This document shows positions 1 to 8,002 of a stretch of 64,000 bases of DNA, one piece after another. Source of the DNA: Rahnella laticis (GTDB taxonomy: Bacteria; Pseudomonadota; Gammaproteobacteria; Enterobacterales; Enterobacteriaceae); NCBI RefSeq assembly GCF_015644585.1, contig NZ_JADOBI010000001.1:496001-560000 (forward strand), written 5' to 3'. The notes below the pieces were generated by a model. That model did not search any database. It was not told the origin of the DNA and saw nothing but the letters and a program-made list of their open reading frames with translations. Each line of letters opens with the position of its first letter. Position 1 is the first letter of the stretch. The position numbers were made by a program, and so were the translations under genes.

Positions 1-117
1 GGTTTGTTTATCGAACGCGACGATGTCCGGCGGCGGATCCTGCTGTTTCAAATCGGTGGCAAGGATGGTGCCGACCTCGCCTAAACCGATTATCGCTATA
101 CGGGTAATGTCAGTCAT
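1..117 (-). CDS. NAD(P)-binding dehydrogenase, N-terminal fragment (cut by window edge)
   Basis: Only the first 39 codons are inside the window. They open with a Rossmann-type dinucleotide-binding start, IAIIGLGEVG at residues 7-16, followed by an acidic residue at about the right place for the end of the second strand. This is the pattern of the 6-phosphogluconate/3-hydroxyisobutyrate dehydrogenase superfamily. The ATG overlaps the end of galD by 8 bases, so it is the last visible gene of the galBCD operon and probably acts on a gallate-pathway or related hydroxy acid. The substrate cannot be told from this fragment. Confidence 0.6.
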   Translation of the reverse strand, partial: MTDITRIAIIGLGEVGTILATDLKQQDPPPDIVAFDKQT

Positions 118-1234
118 GCTCTGCCTCCTGATGGCCGCCCCAGACGCTGGCGGGAATGGCGACGCGGCCTTCAAAAATCAGGCGGGCGGTGCGCAGAAGG
201 GCGCATCCGGCCAGCCGTTGTGCGCCGCTTTTATCCGGGTCGAGTTGCAGTTCAACGCTGAATTCGCCGGTCGGATGTTCCACGCTGATGAGCGATACCG
301 GGCCATGAATACCACCGGACGGCGTGTGCGCCAGTCCCTCGGTCACGGAGCCGGGGATCAGACAGGCGCTGGCGACGCTGACCGCACCGAGCACGCCAAT
401 CGAGGCGTGGCAGCGGTGTGGAATGAACGTCCGGCTCGATATTGCGCCGCCGTTTCGCGGTTCCGCGATAAGCGTCATTTTAGGTACCGTACGCTGTGAA
501 ACGTCGCCGAGATTCATTTTAAAACCAGCCTGTAAACGGATCGATTCAAGACGCGCTTTCAGCTCAGAATCGGCGTCGAGCTGTTCACGGCTTTCATAGC
601 CGCTGCGGCCTAAATCTGCCGCGCGCAGCAGAACCACCGGCATGCCGTTATCGATACAGGTGACTTCGGTACCGTCGAAAACGTCCCGCGCATTGCCCGT
701 GGGCAGTAAAGCGCCACAGCTGGAACCGGCGATATCCGCAAATTCCACGCTGATTTTTGCCGCCGTGCCCGGCACGCCGTCGATACGCAAATCGCCCTGA
801 TAGCAAACCTGACCGTCTTCAACCGGGACATGCGCCGTGGCAATCTGCCCGGTGTTTTCCATATAAATACGCACCGGCGTGATGCCGTTTCGAGCGGCAA
901 TCAGATCCCGTTCGAGGGCGAACGGGCCGACGGCGGCCAGAATATTGCCGCAGTTCTGGCCGTAGTCCACCACGGCGTTGTCCACGTTAACCTGCGCAAA
1001 CAGGTAATCGACATCGGCGTCAGCGCGGGCAGAAGGGCGGATTATTGCTACTTTGCTGGTCAGCGGATCGGCACCGCCCAGCCCGTCTATCTGGCGCGGA
1101 TCGGGCGACCCCATAACGGCCAGCAAAACGCGGTCGCGTAACGCCGGGTCTCGCGGCAGATCGTCAGCCAGAAAGAAGGCGCCTTTAGACGTGCCGCCGC
1201 GCATTAACAGGCAGGGAATTCGGGTCTGTGGCAT
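110..1234 (-). CDS. galD: 4-oxalomesaconate tautomerase (GalD, PrpF family)
   Basis: A 374-residue PrpF-family protein (DapF-like fold). It starts PCLLMRGGTSKGAFF, the conserved N-terminal PrpF/GalD segment, and has GGADPLTSKVAI near residue 53 and DYGQNCGNI near residue 90. In Pseudomonas putida GalD isomerises the keto and enol forms of 4-oxalomesaconate, the product of gallate ring cleavage, before GalB hydrates it. Here it follows galB and galC on the same strand, which supports this role over aconitate isomerisation by PrpF in the methylcitrate cycle: no prp genes are nearby. The function is family knowledge plus context. Confidence 0.88.
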   Translation of the reverse strand: MPQTRIPCLLMRGGTSKGAFFLADDLPRDPALRDRVLLAVMGSPDPRQIDGLGGADPLTSKVAIIRPSARADADVDYLFAQVNVDNAVVDYGQNCGNILAAVGPFALERDLIAARNGITPVRIYMENTGQIATAHVPVEDGQVCYQGDLRIDGVPGTAAKISVEFADIAGSSCGALLPTGNARDVFDGTEVTCIDNGMPVVLLRAADLGRSGYESREQLDADSELKARLESIRLQAGFKMNLGDVSQRTVPKMTLIAEPRNGGAISSRTFIPHRCHASIGVLGAVSVASACLIPGSVTEGLAHTPSGGIHGPVSLISVEHPTGEFSVELQLDPDKSGAQRLAGCALLRTARLIFEGRVAIPASVWGGHQEAEHD

Positions 1235-1243
1235 AACGGTTCC

Positions 1244-1969
1244 TCAGCCTTTGGCGGCCAGTTCCAGCTCCGCGGTGGAGTCGTAATATTTCAGCCCTTT
1301 TTCGGCCAGACGTGGACGCATGTTGTAAATATCCAGCCCGAGTTCGCCATCGGCCATCCGCGCCCGTTTGCTTTCTTCCAGCGCTTCCCGCTGGCGGCTG
1401 GCTTCACGCACCCGCGCGACGTCTTCGCGGCGAACCACTACCACGCCGTCGTCGTCCGCCACAATGGCATCGCCCGGATACACCAGCTGACCGGCGCAGA
1501 CCACCGGCACGTTGACCGATCCGAGCGTTTCTTTCACCGTACCCTGCGCGTAAACCGCCCGTGACCACACGCGGAATCCCATATCACGCAGCGTTTTGGT
1601 ATCACGTACGCCAAGATCTGCCACCAGCCCGACGACGCCGCGTGCTTTCAGCGAAGTGGCCAGCAGATCGCCGAAGAATCCGTCGGAGCAGGGCGATGTC
1701 GGTGCGACCACCAGAATATCGCCCGGCTGACATTGTTCGACGGCGACGTGGAACATCCAGTTATCGCCCGGTGCGGTGAGCACGGTGACGGCGCTGCCGG
1801 AAATGGCGCAGTCTTGCTGGATCGGACGGATGGCGGGATCCATCAATCCAGTGCGGCCCTGCGCTTCGTGAACGGTGGCCACCCCAAAAGCGGCCAGCGC
1901 CGTGACATCAACAGAATTTGCTCGTGGAATATTGCGCACCACCACGCCTTTTTTGCCGATGAGGCTCAT
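1244..1969 (-). CDS. galC: 4-carboxy-4-hydroxy-2-oxoadipate aldolase / oxaloacetate decarboxylase (GalC/LigK, RraA-like)
   Basis: A 241-residue protein of the RraA/HMG aldolase fold. It starts [14 protein letters not shown] at 1969; a longer in-frame upstream extension runs back through galB and has no family resemblance. The conserved segment GDILVVAPT (mid-protein) and the downstream [13 protein letters not shown] match the class II pyruvate aldolase active site, where the Arg-Asp pair helps hold pyruvate and the divalent metal. It cleaves 4-carboxy-4-hydroxy-2-oxoadipate to pyruvate and oxaloacetate, the last step of gallate or protocatechuate 4,5-cleavage. Its ATG overlaps the galB stop by 4 bases (ATGA), so the two are translationally coupled. 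Confidence 0.88.
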   Translation of the reverse strand: MSLIGKKGVVVRNIPRANSVDVTALAAFGVATVHEAQGRTGLMDPAIRPIQQDCAISGSAVTVLTAPGDNWMFHVAVEQCQPGDILVVAPTSPCSDGFFGDLLATSLKARGVVGLVADLGVRDTKTLRDMGFRVWSRAVYAQGTVKETLGSVNVPVVCAGQLVYPGDAIVADDDGVVVVRREDVARVREASRQREALEESKRARMADGELGLDIYNMRPRLAEKGLKYYDSTAELELAAKG

Positions 1970-2712
1970 GCTAAATCCTCCGTCACGCGCGGGAAGATGC
2001 TCTGATAACCTTCGCCGTAAACGATGTTTTTGGTGCTGGTGATGCCGACGTTGCGCTTGGCCTGAACGCCGCGCTGCTGGGCGACGCGGGTGTAGTATTC
2101 CCACAAATGTTCCTGGCCGGCCATGCACTGAATCGCCTGATATTTTTTGTCCCAGACGTCGGTGATGTCGAGCAGCACGTCAGGTTTCCATTCGCACTGT
2201 TCCGGCTGATGCGGCTCGAAACAGTAAACCGGCGGTGCGCCGACGATGGTTTCGCCGGGTTTATAACCTTCTGCCTGAGCGATAATTCGCGCTTCCTGCG
2301 CCAGATGGGTGGCCATCGGATGATCGTAGTTGTACGGGTCTTTCAGGGAATGCGTCAGAACGAAATGCGGCTGCACGCGGCGGAAAACGTCGGCCAGGCG
2401 GAACAGCGATTCTTTATCGGCACGCAGCGGATAATCGCCCATATCAAAAAATTCGACGGTAGCACCCAGAATTTCAGCCGCGGCCATCGCTTCCTCGCGA
2501 CGCGACGCTTTCACAATCTCTTCGGTCATATTGCCTTTACGCCACAGTTTGGCGGATTCGCCTCGCTCGCCGAAAGACAGGCAAACGATGTGAACGGCGT
2601 AACCGGCCTGCGTATGTTTCGCGATGGCACCGCCTGCGCGCCAGACGAAGTCGGCGGAGTGGGCGCTGACGACTAATGCACTTTTGCTTTCATCTTTTTT
2701 TGGCTGAGTCAT
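1966..2712 (-). CDS. galB: 4-oxalomesaconate hydratase (GalB, PIG-L type)
   Basis: A 248-residue PIG-L/LmbE-fold protein. The metal-binding signature of the family appears as AHSAD at residues 17-21 (usual form AHPDD), with later histidines in the segment [12 protein letters not shown]. In P. putida GalB is the PIG-L-type hydratase converting 4-oxalomesaconate to 4-carboxy-4-hydroxy-2-oxoadipate. It is unrelated in sequence to LigJ, which does the same reaction in sphingomonads. It is the first gene of the galB-galC-galD unit, divergent from the LysR-type regulator, so its promoter lies in 2713-2863. Confidence 0.88.
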   Translation of the reverse strand: MTQPKKDESKSALVVSAHSADFVWRAGGAIAKHTQAGYAVHIVCLSFGERGESAKLWRKGNMTEEIVKASRREEAMAAAEILGATVEFFDMGDYPLRADKESLFRLADVFRRVQPHFVLTHSLKDPYNYDHPMATHLAQEARIIAQAEGYKPGETIVGAPPVYCFEPHQPEQCEWKPDVLLDITDVWDKKYQAIQCMAGQEHLWEYYTRVAQQRGVQAKRNVGITSTKNIVYGEGYQSIFPRVTEDLA

Positions 2713-2863
2713 GGATAGATCCTGGGTTTAGGGTGATCAGATTGCCTGAGTTCCATGCTGTCAGTCCGAGCCTGCGGCGGGTAATTCATTTGATTGCAGG
2801 GGGTATGCGTTTTATTTATATTGCTGAGGGATGTCACGAAAAAAAACCTGACGGGAGAAGGGG

Positions 2864-4081
2864 ATGGCACAAGACGAGATGCTGAGTAACCTGATGCAAA
2901 TACGCGCTTTTTGTCAGGTGGTCGATCAGGGAAGTGTATCGCGTGCAGCCGATGAGCTTTACCGCACGCAGTCGGCGGTGACGCGGGCGATCCGCGATCT
3001 GGAACAGGCTCTCGACGTGCCTCTGTTTGAGCGTCATGCCAACGGAATGTTGCTCACCGATTTTGGTAAATGCGTGCTGCCGCGTGCGCGCCGGGCGATT
3101 GCCGAACTGCGGCTGATCCCGTCGCAGCTGGCGAAATTACACGGCAAAGCCGGGCAAACGCGCAGCGAAACTGAACCGCTGTATCTGTTTAATGTCCGTC
3201 GTTTGCAGATTTTCATTTCGCTGTGTAAAACGCGGCATATGCAGACGGTCGCCACGCTGCTCGGGCTGAGCCAGCCAGCGGTCAGCGCGGCGTTAAAGGT
3301 ATTGGAAAACGGTGCCGGTCTGGCGCTGCTGGAACGCACGCCGCACGGCATGATGCCGTCGCTGGCAGGGCAGGATATCGTGCCGAATTTGCGTCGTGCG
3401 CTTAACGAACTGCGGCATATTCCCGCCGATATCGCCGCCCGTCGTGGCGTGCTGGAAGGCACCGTGCAGGTCGGCGCGCTGCCGCTCGGGCGGACACGTT
3501 TGCTGCCACAGGCGATCATCGGGCTGACGCAGCGTTACGGCGGCGTCAAAGTGATCACCAATGAAAGCGCGTTCAGCGCGCTGGCGTCCGAGTTGCGTTC
3601 GGGCGAGGTGGATTTCATCTTCGGCGCGCTGCGTTCGAACGATTATGCGGCGGATATGGTGACAGAAACGCTGTTCACCGAAAGCATGGTGATTCTGGCG
3701 CGAAAAGGGCATCCGCTGCTCCGTGAACCGGTAACGCAGGAACATCTGCGTACCGCGCGCTGGGTCTTACCGCGTGCGGAAACCCCGGCGCGACGGTTAC
3801 TGGACAACAGCTTTACCGCGATGGAAATTCCGCCGCCCGATCCGGTGGTGGAAAGCGGCGATCTGGGCATCGTGCGCGGCTTGCTGCTCGGTTCGGATAT
3901 GCTGGCCGCCGTTTCCGCCCGCCAGCTTGAGCATGAACTGGAAAGCGGCGAGCTGATAAAACTGCCGCTGGATCTGGCCGATACACACCGCGCCATCGGC
4001 CTGACTTTCCGCGCAGGAAGCCTGCTTTCCCCCGCCGCCCAGGCGCTGGTGGAGGAAATCCGGCAGGTTTGCAGTGCTTAA
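2864..4081 (+). CDS. LysR-type regulator with two N-terminal HTH domains (GalR-like)
   Basis: A 405-residue protein, about 100 residues longer than a normal LysR regulator. The extra length is a second DNA-binding domain: HTH1 at about residues 10-68 (QGSVSRAADELYRTQSAVTR) and HTH2 at about 112-170 (HMQTVATLLGLSQPAVSAAL), followed by one effector-binding domain from about residue 198. The ATG at 2864 follows a GAGAAGGGG ribosome site. Divergent placement 150 bp from galB, which lies in a gallate gene set, makes it the probable gallate-responsive activator of that operon. A LysR-type GalR is known for the gal genes of P. putida; I cannot confirm orthology without alignment. Confidence 0.85.
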   Translation: MAQDEMLSNLMQIRAFCQVVDQGSVSRAADELYRTQSAVTRAIRDLEQALDVPLFERHANGMLLTDFGKCVLPRARRAIAELRLIPSQLAKLHGKAGQTRSETEPLYLFNVRRLQIFISLCKTRHMQTVATLLGLSQPAVSAALKVLENGAGLALLERTPHGMMPSLAGQDIVPNLRRALNELRHIPADIAARRGVLEGTVQVGALPLGRTRLLPQAIIGLTQRYGGVKVITNESAFSALASELRSGEVDFIFGALRSNDYAADMVTETLFTESMVILARKGHPLLREPVTQEHLRTARWVLPRAETPARRLLDNSFTAMEIPPPDPVVESGDLGIVRGLLLGSDMLAAVSARQLEHELESGELIKLPLDLADTHRAIGLTFRAGSLLSPAAQALVEEIRQVCSA

Positions 4082-4283
4082 GGGCATTACAGATTGTTCT
4101 AATTTGTTGCGGAAGACGCGCCTGCTGGCGTTCAGAACATAGCTGGCCCGGGGTTTTGATGTAAGATAGTGCAGATTTTTCGTTACGCTGCTTATCTGTC
4201 TCACTGAGATACCCTCAATAGTCGTGAAACTTGCGGAGTAAGATTTAGCCCCTGCAATTCAGGAGCTTGCAAAGAGATGAATT

Positions 4284-5396
4284 ATGAAAACTACAGAAAA
4301 CGAAGTGGCTCGCAAAAAGAAAGTCGTTCTGGTGACGGATTTGCTCATCGGGCGGGGCGGAATGGAAAACGTAACAAGCCAAATCGTATCTGAATTTAAA
4401 AAGAGCGATGAGTTTGATGCCGGATTCTTCGTGATTAACAGTGGCGAAAAAACGCAGTCCAGAACGTGGTTGGATAATGCTGTCTTCCATGAAAGTGTGT
4501 GTAAATTAAGAAATAAAAAAATCAAAAACTTTATACATACGCTCAGACTGATGTTCTTTATTAAGAAACATAAACCTGATCACGTTATTACGCTCAATAC
4601 TATCCCTAATCTGATGGCGTATCGCGCAATCAAATATTCAGGACAGAAATCTGTTTTGTCGACCTGGATGCATCTTCCTCCCAAAGAAAGATACCGTCCG
4701 CATTATCTTTTGTCTGCACGTCATCATTTCGCCATCAGCGGGGAGATTAAGAATCAACTCGTGGCCCTGGGCGTCGCTCCGGCCGATGTTGATGTAGTGT
4801 TTAATCCGGTTAAAAAGACAGAAGTCGTTATTCCAAGACCCTCTCATCTTCGAATCCTGTACGTAGGCCGGATTCATTTCGAAAGGCAAAAACAGTTAAA
4901 AGATTTGTTCGATGCTGTCCGGAAAATCAACATTCCCTGGTCCCTGGAAATTGTCGGTGACGGAGAGGATGTGGCTGAATGCCAGGCTTATACGCATACG
5001 CTGGGTATTTCAGGCCATGTTACATGGCATGGCTGGCAAAGTGATCCCTGGAAATATGTCGAGGAAAGCATTCGGGAAGTTAGCTGTCTGGCGATGACCT
5101 CGAATTTCGAAGGGTTCCCGCTTGTCTTGCTGGAGGCTATTTCCCGCGGGATCTATTGTATTTCTTCCGATTGCGTCAGCGGTCCATCCGAAATAATTGA
5201 AAACAATATAAATGGCAGGCTTTATCCGCAAAATGATAGTGTGCGTCTCTCTGAAATTCTGCAACAAACCGGCATGGCTGTGGCCCTGCCCGAACATGCT
5301 TTAATCAAAGAAAGCATAGGGAAATTTTATGAAGACAAGTATATGGAAAACTTCAAGATGATCCTTAATAAAATCTCTGAGGATAAAAATGCTTAA
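4284..5396 (+). CDS. LPS core glycosyltransferase, WaaB-like (GT4 family)
   Basis: A 370-residue GT-B glycosyltransferase. The N-terminal half has the glycine-rich acceptor loop LIGRGGMENV (about residues 22-31). The C-terminal half has ILYVGRIHFERQKQ, VGDGED and SNFEGFPLVLLEAISRG, the EX7E-type donor site of GT4 enzymes. The phrases WHGWQSDPW and SSDCVSGPSEII closely match what I recall of E. coli WaaB, the UDP-galactose:(glucosyl)LPS alpha-1,6-galactosyltransferase. It overlaps the ligase gene downstream by 8 bases. Base composition is visibly AT-richer than the gallate genes on both sides, suggesting separate origin. The sugar transferred is not predictable. Confidence 0.82.
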   Translation: MKTTENEVARKKKVVLVTDLLIGRGGMENVTSQIVSEFKKSDEFDAGFFVINSGEKTQSRTWLDNAVFHESVCKLRNKKIKNFIHTLRLMFFIKKHKPDHVITLNTIPNLMAYRAIKYSGQKSVLSTWMHLPPKERYRPHYLLSARHHFAISGEIKNQLVALGVAPADVDVVFNPVKKTEVVIPRPSHLRILYVGRIHFERQKQLKDLFDAVRKINIPWSLEIVGDGEDVAECQAYTHTLGISGHVTWHGWQSDPWKYVEESIREVSCLAMTSNFEGFPLVLLEAISRGIYCISSDCVSGPSEIIENNINGRLYPQNDSVRLSEILQQTGMAVALPEHALIKESIGKFYEDKYMENFKMILNKISEDKNA

Positions 5397-6639
5397 CCAC
5401 AATGAAACACGGATTTTGAAAATAATTGTTAACACGACTGTCATTGGACTGTGTATTTCACTGGCGTTAAGTATGTTTGTCACAGGCTTACCTCAGAAGA
5501 TCTTTTACGTCTTATCGTATGTTTCTTTTTTCACTGTTTTGTATGCATTTTTTAAAAAACATTTCGCCTGCAAGAGTGAGAGATTTTACCTCGGCATATT
5601 CCTTTCGCTGGTGTTTTTAGCCGTTGTCAGGTTTACCTGGGCCATGATATTCAAACATGATGGCGTCACGCCGTCCCCGGCCAGTGCGGGTATCATTAAT
5701 AATTATTTATTGGGCAGCAAAAGGATCCTTCTGGGTGCCTTTATTTTGCTCTGTTTTTCTGTCTACGGTTTTCTGGTGACGAAAAGAACCATCCTGTTAA
5801 GCAAGATCATCATCACCATCGGGTTGATGATTACGCTGGGAGTCGGGTTACATGAGCATCTTACGCTTAACGAACGCATTAAACTGACCACGGATGCGGC
5901 CTCCATATCGTCTTATATGGTTATCTTCATTTACTGTGCGCATCTTGGTTTAAGCCGTCTGGAGCATAATGCGTCTTCTAAAATTTTAGATTTAATCGCG
6001 TTTGTCGTGACTTTCGCTATTTTGTATTTATGCGGAACGAGAATAACCGTTCTGGCGCTTATTTTCCTCAAGATTACCTTTATGCTGATTGAGTATAAAA
6101 TCAACCTGATCAGGAACTGGCGCGTAACCGGACTTATTATTCTGGCCATTGCCGTTATTATGGGTGTTACAGGAAAACGCTGGGCGCAAGGGATCAATGA
6201 TATTCAGGAATATGATGTTCAAAGTTCCACATCCTTAGGTGCGCGGATGGCAATCTGGGAAAGTGGAAACTTTTTCCTGCATAGCCATTTAGGCTTTTCA
6301 TCGCCGGATGAAAGAACCGAAATCGCGCGGAAATTCATTAAAACGAATCATCCTGAAAATATTGAGGGATATACCAATGTTCAGTACAACATGCATAATG
6401 AATTCCTCGAAGTCACCACTTTGCAGGGGCTCTTAGGCACATTATCGTTGCTATTAATCTATGGCGTTATCATTGTCGGTGGCATCAGGAAATGCGATAT
6501 AAAAGGCGTGATGATACCGTTTATTGTGTTGTTTATTACCGGGCTGACCGATTCAGTGATTTTGAATAGCCAGACGGCCACACTATTTGTCATTGCGCTG
6601 GCGATTTGCAGCCTCAAACCTTTCAAAGCAGTGAAATGA
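5389..6639 (+). CDS. O-antigen ligase / Wzy_C family membrane protein (WaaL-like)
   Basis: A 416-residue polytopic membrane protein with about ten to twelve hydrophobic segments. A large soluble loop in the second half contains TSLGARMAIWESG (about residue 282) and the histidine segment MHNEFLEVTTLQGLLG, the hallmark of the Wzy_C/O-antigen ligase domain. Such enzymes join undecaprenyl-linked O-antigen to the lipid A core on the periplasmic side of the inner membrane. Pairing with a WaaB-like transferase favours WaaL over an O-antigen polymerase, but these two classes are hard to separate by sequence. The start overlaps the transferase gene by 8 bases, so the two are co-expressed. Confidence 0.78.
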   Translation: MLNHNETRILKIIVNTTVIGLCISLALSMFVTGLPQKIFYVLSYVSFFTVLYAFFKKHFACKSERFYLGIFLSLVFLAVVRFTWAMIFKHDGVTPSPASAGIINNYLLGSKRILLGAFILLCFSVYGFLVTKRTILLSKIIITIGLMITLGVGLHEHLTLNERIKLTTDAASISSYMVIFIYCAHLGLSRLEHNASSKILDLIAFVVTFAILYLCGTRITVLALIFLKITFMLIEYKINLIRNWRVTGLIILAIAVIMGVTGKRWAQGINDIQEYDVQSSTSLGARMAIWESGNFFLHSHLGFSSPDERTEIARKFIKTNHPENIEGYTNVQYNMHNEFLEVTTLQGLLGTLSLLLIYGVIIVGGIRKCDIKGVMIPFIVLFITGLTDSVILNSQTATLFVIALAICSLKPFKAVK

Positions 6640-6649
6640 TTTTTATACC

Positions 6650-6680
6650 AGCATCAGGGCCCGCTTTGGGCCCTGATGCT
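6650..6680. terminator. Hairpin between convergent waaL-like and aroQ genes
   Basis: A perfect 13-bp inverted repeat, AGCATCAGGGCCC and its complement, with a 5-base loop (GCTTT). It lies between the ligase stop and the convergent aroQ stop. On the minus strand the stem is followed by an AT-rich run (GGTATAAAAAT); on the plus strand no T tract follows. It probably ends transcription of both, better for the minus strand. Confidence 0.7.
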
Positions 6681-6712
6681 GAATGCCTGCCAGTATCATC
6701 CTTTCCGATAAC

Positions 6713-7153
6713 TCACTTATTCAAATTCACCACCGCCTGGCGGATGGCGTATTCGTAGCCCTGAATGCCGAAACCGCAGATGACACCGACGGAAACGTCG
6801 GAGAGGAATGAGTGGTGGCGGAACGCGTCGCGTTTATGCACGTTGGTGATGTGCACTTCATATAGCGGCAGGCTTACGGCGGTGACCGCGTCGCGGATGG
6901 CGACCGAGGTATGGGTCCAGGCGGCGGCGTTCAGCACAATGGCATCGGCAGAGCCGCGACAGGCCTGAATGCGGTCGATCAAATCGCCTTCGTGGTTGGT
7001 CTGGAAAAATTCGATTTCCGCACCGCAGCTTTTTCCGGTCTGATGACACAGTGTTTCGATGGTGGCCAGCGTGTCATAACCGTAAGTTTCCGGTTCGCGG
7101 GTGCCGAGCAGATTCAGGTTCGGGCCGTTAAAGACGGCAATTTTGTAGTTCAT
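6713..7153 (-). CDS. aroQ: Type II 3-dehydroquinate dehydratase, probably catabolic
   Basis: A 146-residue protein with the full type II dehydroquinase pattern: NGPNLNLLGTREPETYG at residues 9-25 (with the catalytic tyrosine), NAAAWTHTSVA for substrate binding, and EVHITNVHKRDAFRHHS. It interconverts 3-dehydroquinate and 3-dehydroshikimate. Location as the last gene of the galT-galA-lactonase operon, rather than beside accB, suggests a peripheral role in quinate or shikimate breakdown, since dehydroshikimate can be turned into protocatechuate or gallate. A second housekeeping copy elsewhere in the genome is expected but cannot be seen here. Confidence 0.9.
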   Translation of the reverse strand: MNYKIAVFNGPNLNLLGTREPETYGYDTLATIETLCHQTGKSCGAEIEFFQTNHEGDLIDRIQACRGSADAIVLNAAAWTHTSVAIRDAVTAVSLPLYEVHITNVHKRDAFRHHSFLSDVSVGVICGFGIQGYEYAIRQAVVNLNK

Positions 7154-7168
7154 CGGGTCTTCCTTTCT

Positions 7169-8002
7169 TCAGTAATCTGCAAAACCAAACAGGTCTTTTG
7201 GTGTCTGCCACAGGATCTGGTGCCGCGTTTTCTCATCCGGGAATAACTGTTCCACCAGCATCAGCAACGTGCCGAGGTCCATCCGGTGTTCTGCGCGCAG
7301 GAACGGCCAGTCGGAACCCCACATGCAATGTTCAGCGCCGAATGCCTCAAGCAGCGCGTGCTGATAAGTGTGGCCGTCCTGATACGGAAAAGGCTGACGG
7401 CTGAATTTCGATAAGCCGGACAGTTTCACCCAGGTGCGTTGCTGGCTCGCGAGCTGCAACAGCGCCTGAAACGCCGGTTGCTGCAAACCTTTCGTCACAT
7501 CGGGGCGGCCTGAGTGATCGATGAGCAGGCGGGTTTTCGTGCGGTTGATCAGCGGCAAAAGTGCCAGCAACTGGTCGCCTTGTACCTGAATGGCGGCGAA
7601 CATGTCCAGTTCGGTCAGGCGCCCCATCAGGGCATCGAGGTGTAAAAAAGGTGCCGTGCCGAGCATCGCCACATTCATCGCGATACCGACCACGCCGGCC
7701 TGTTTGAGCGCGGCGAGTCTTTCCAGCGGAAGTTCAAAAGGTACCACGGCGATGCCCCTGAAGCGGCCATTGCCTTTTTCCAGCGCATCCAGCAGGCATG
7801 AGCTGTCAGTGTTATACCCTGACGTCGGGCCGACAATCAGGGAGTGGCGGATGTTGTAGGCTTGCATCACCGCGCGGTAATAATCGGCGGTGCCAATCTC
7901 GTGCCCTTCCGGACGGTACGGCGTGTCCGGAAGGTACGGGAAGCGCGCCGGATCAAACACGTGATGATGGGTGTCGATCTTGGGTTGCTCAAATATCGTC
8001 AT
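7169..8002 (-). CDS. Amidohydrolase, 2-pyrone-4,6-dicarboxylate lactonase (LigI)-like
   Basis: A 277-residue amidohydrolase-2 family TIM-barrel protein. It has the HxH-type metal motif as DTHHHVFD near residue 10, a central LLIDHSGRPD segment and the C-terminal catalytic aspartate in MWGSDWPF (about residue 230). This layout matches LigI of the COG3618 group. LigI opens 2-pyrone-4,6-dicarboxylate to 4-oxalomesaconate, which would feed GalD/GalB. The start codon overlaps the galA stop by 4 bases (ATGA). The substrate is inferred from gallate context; other lactonases of the same family remain possible. Confidence 0.72.
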   Translation of the reverse strand: MTIFEQPKIDTHHHVFDPARFPYLPDTPYRPEGHEIGTADYYRAVMQAYNIRHSLIVGPTSGYNTDSSCLLDALEKGNGRFRGIAVVPFELPLERLAALKQAGVVGIAMNVAMLGTAPFLHLDALMGRLTELDMFAAIQVQGDQLLALLPLINRTKTRLLIDHSGRPDVTKGLQQPAFQALLQLASQQRTWVKLSGLSKFSRQPFPYQDGHTYQHALLEAFGAEHCMWGSDWPFLRAEHRMDLGTLLMLVEQLFPDEKTRHQILWQTPKDLFGFADY

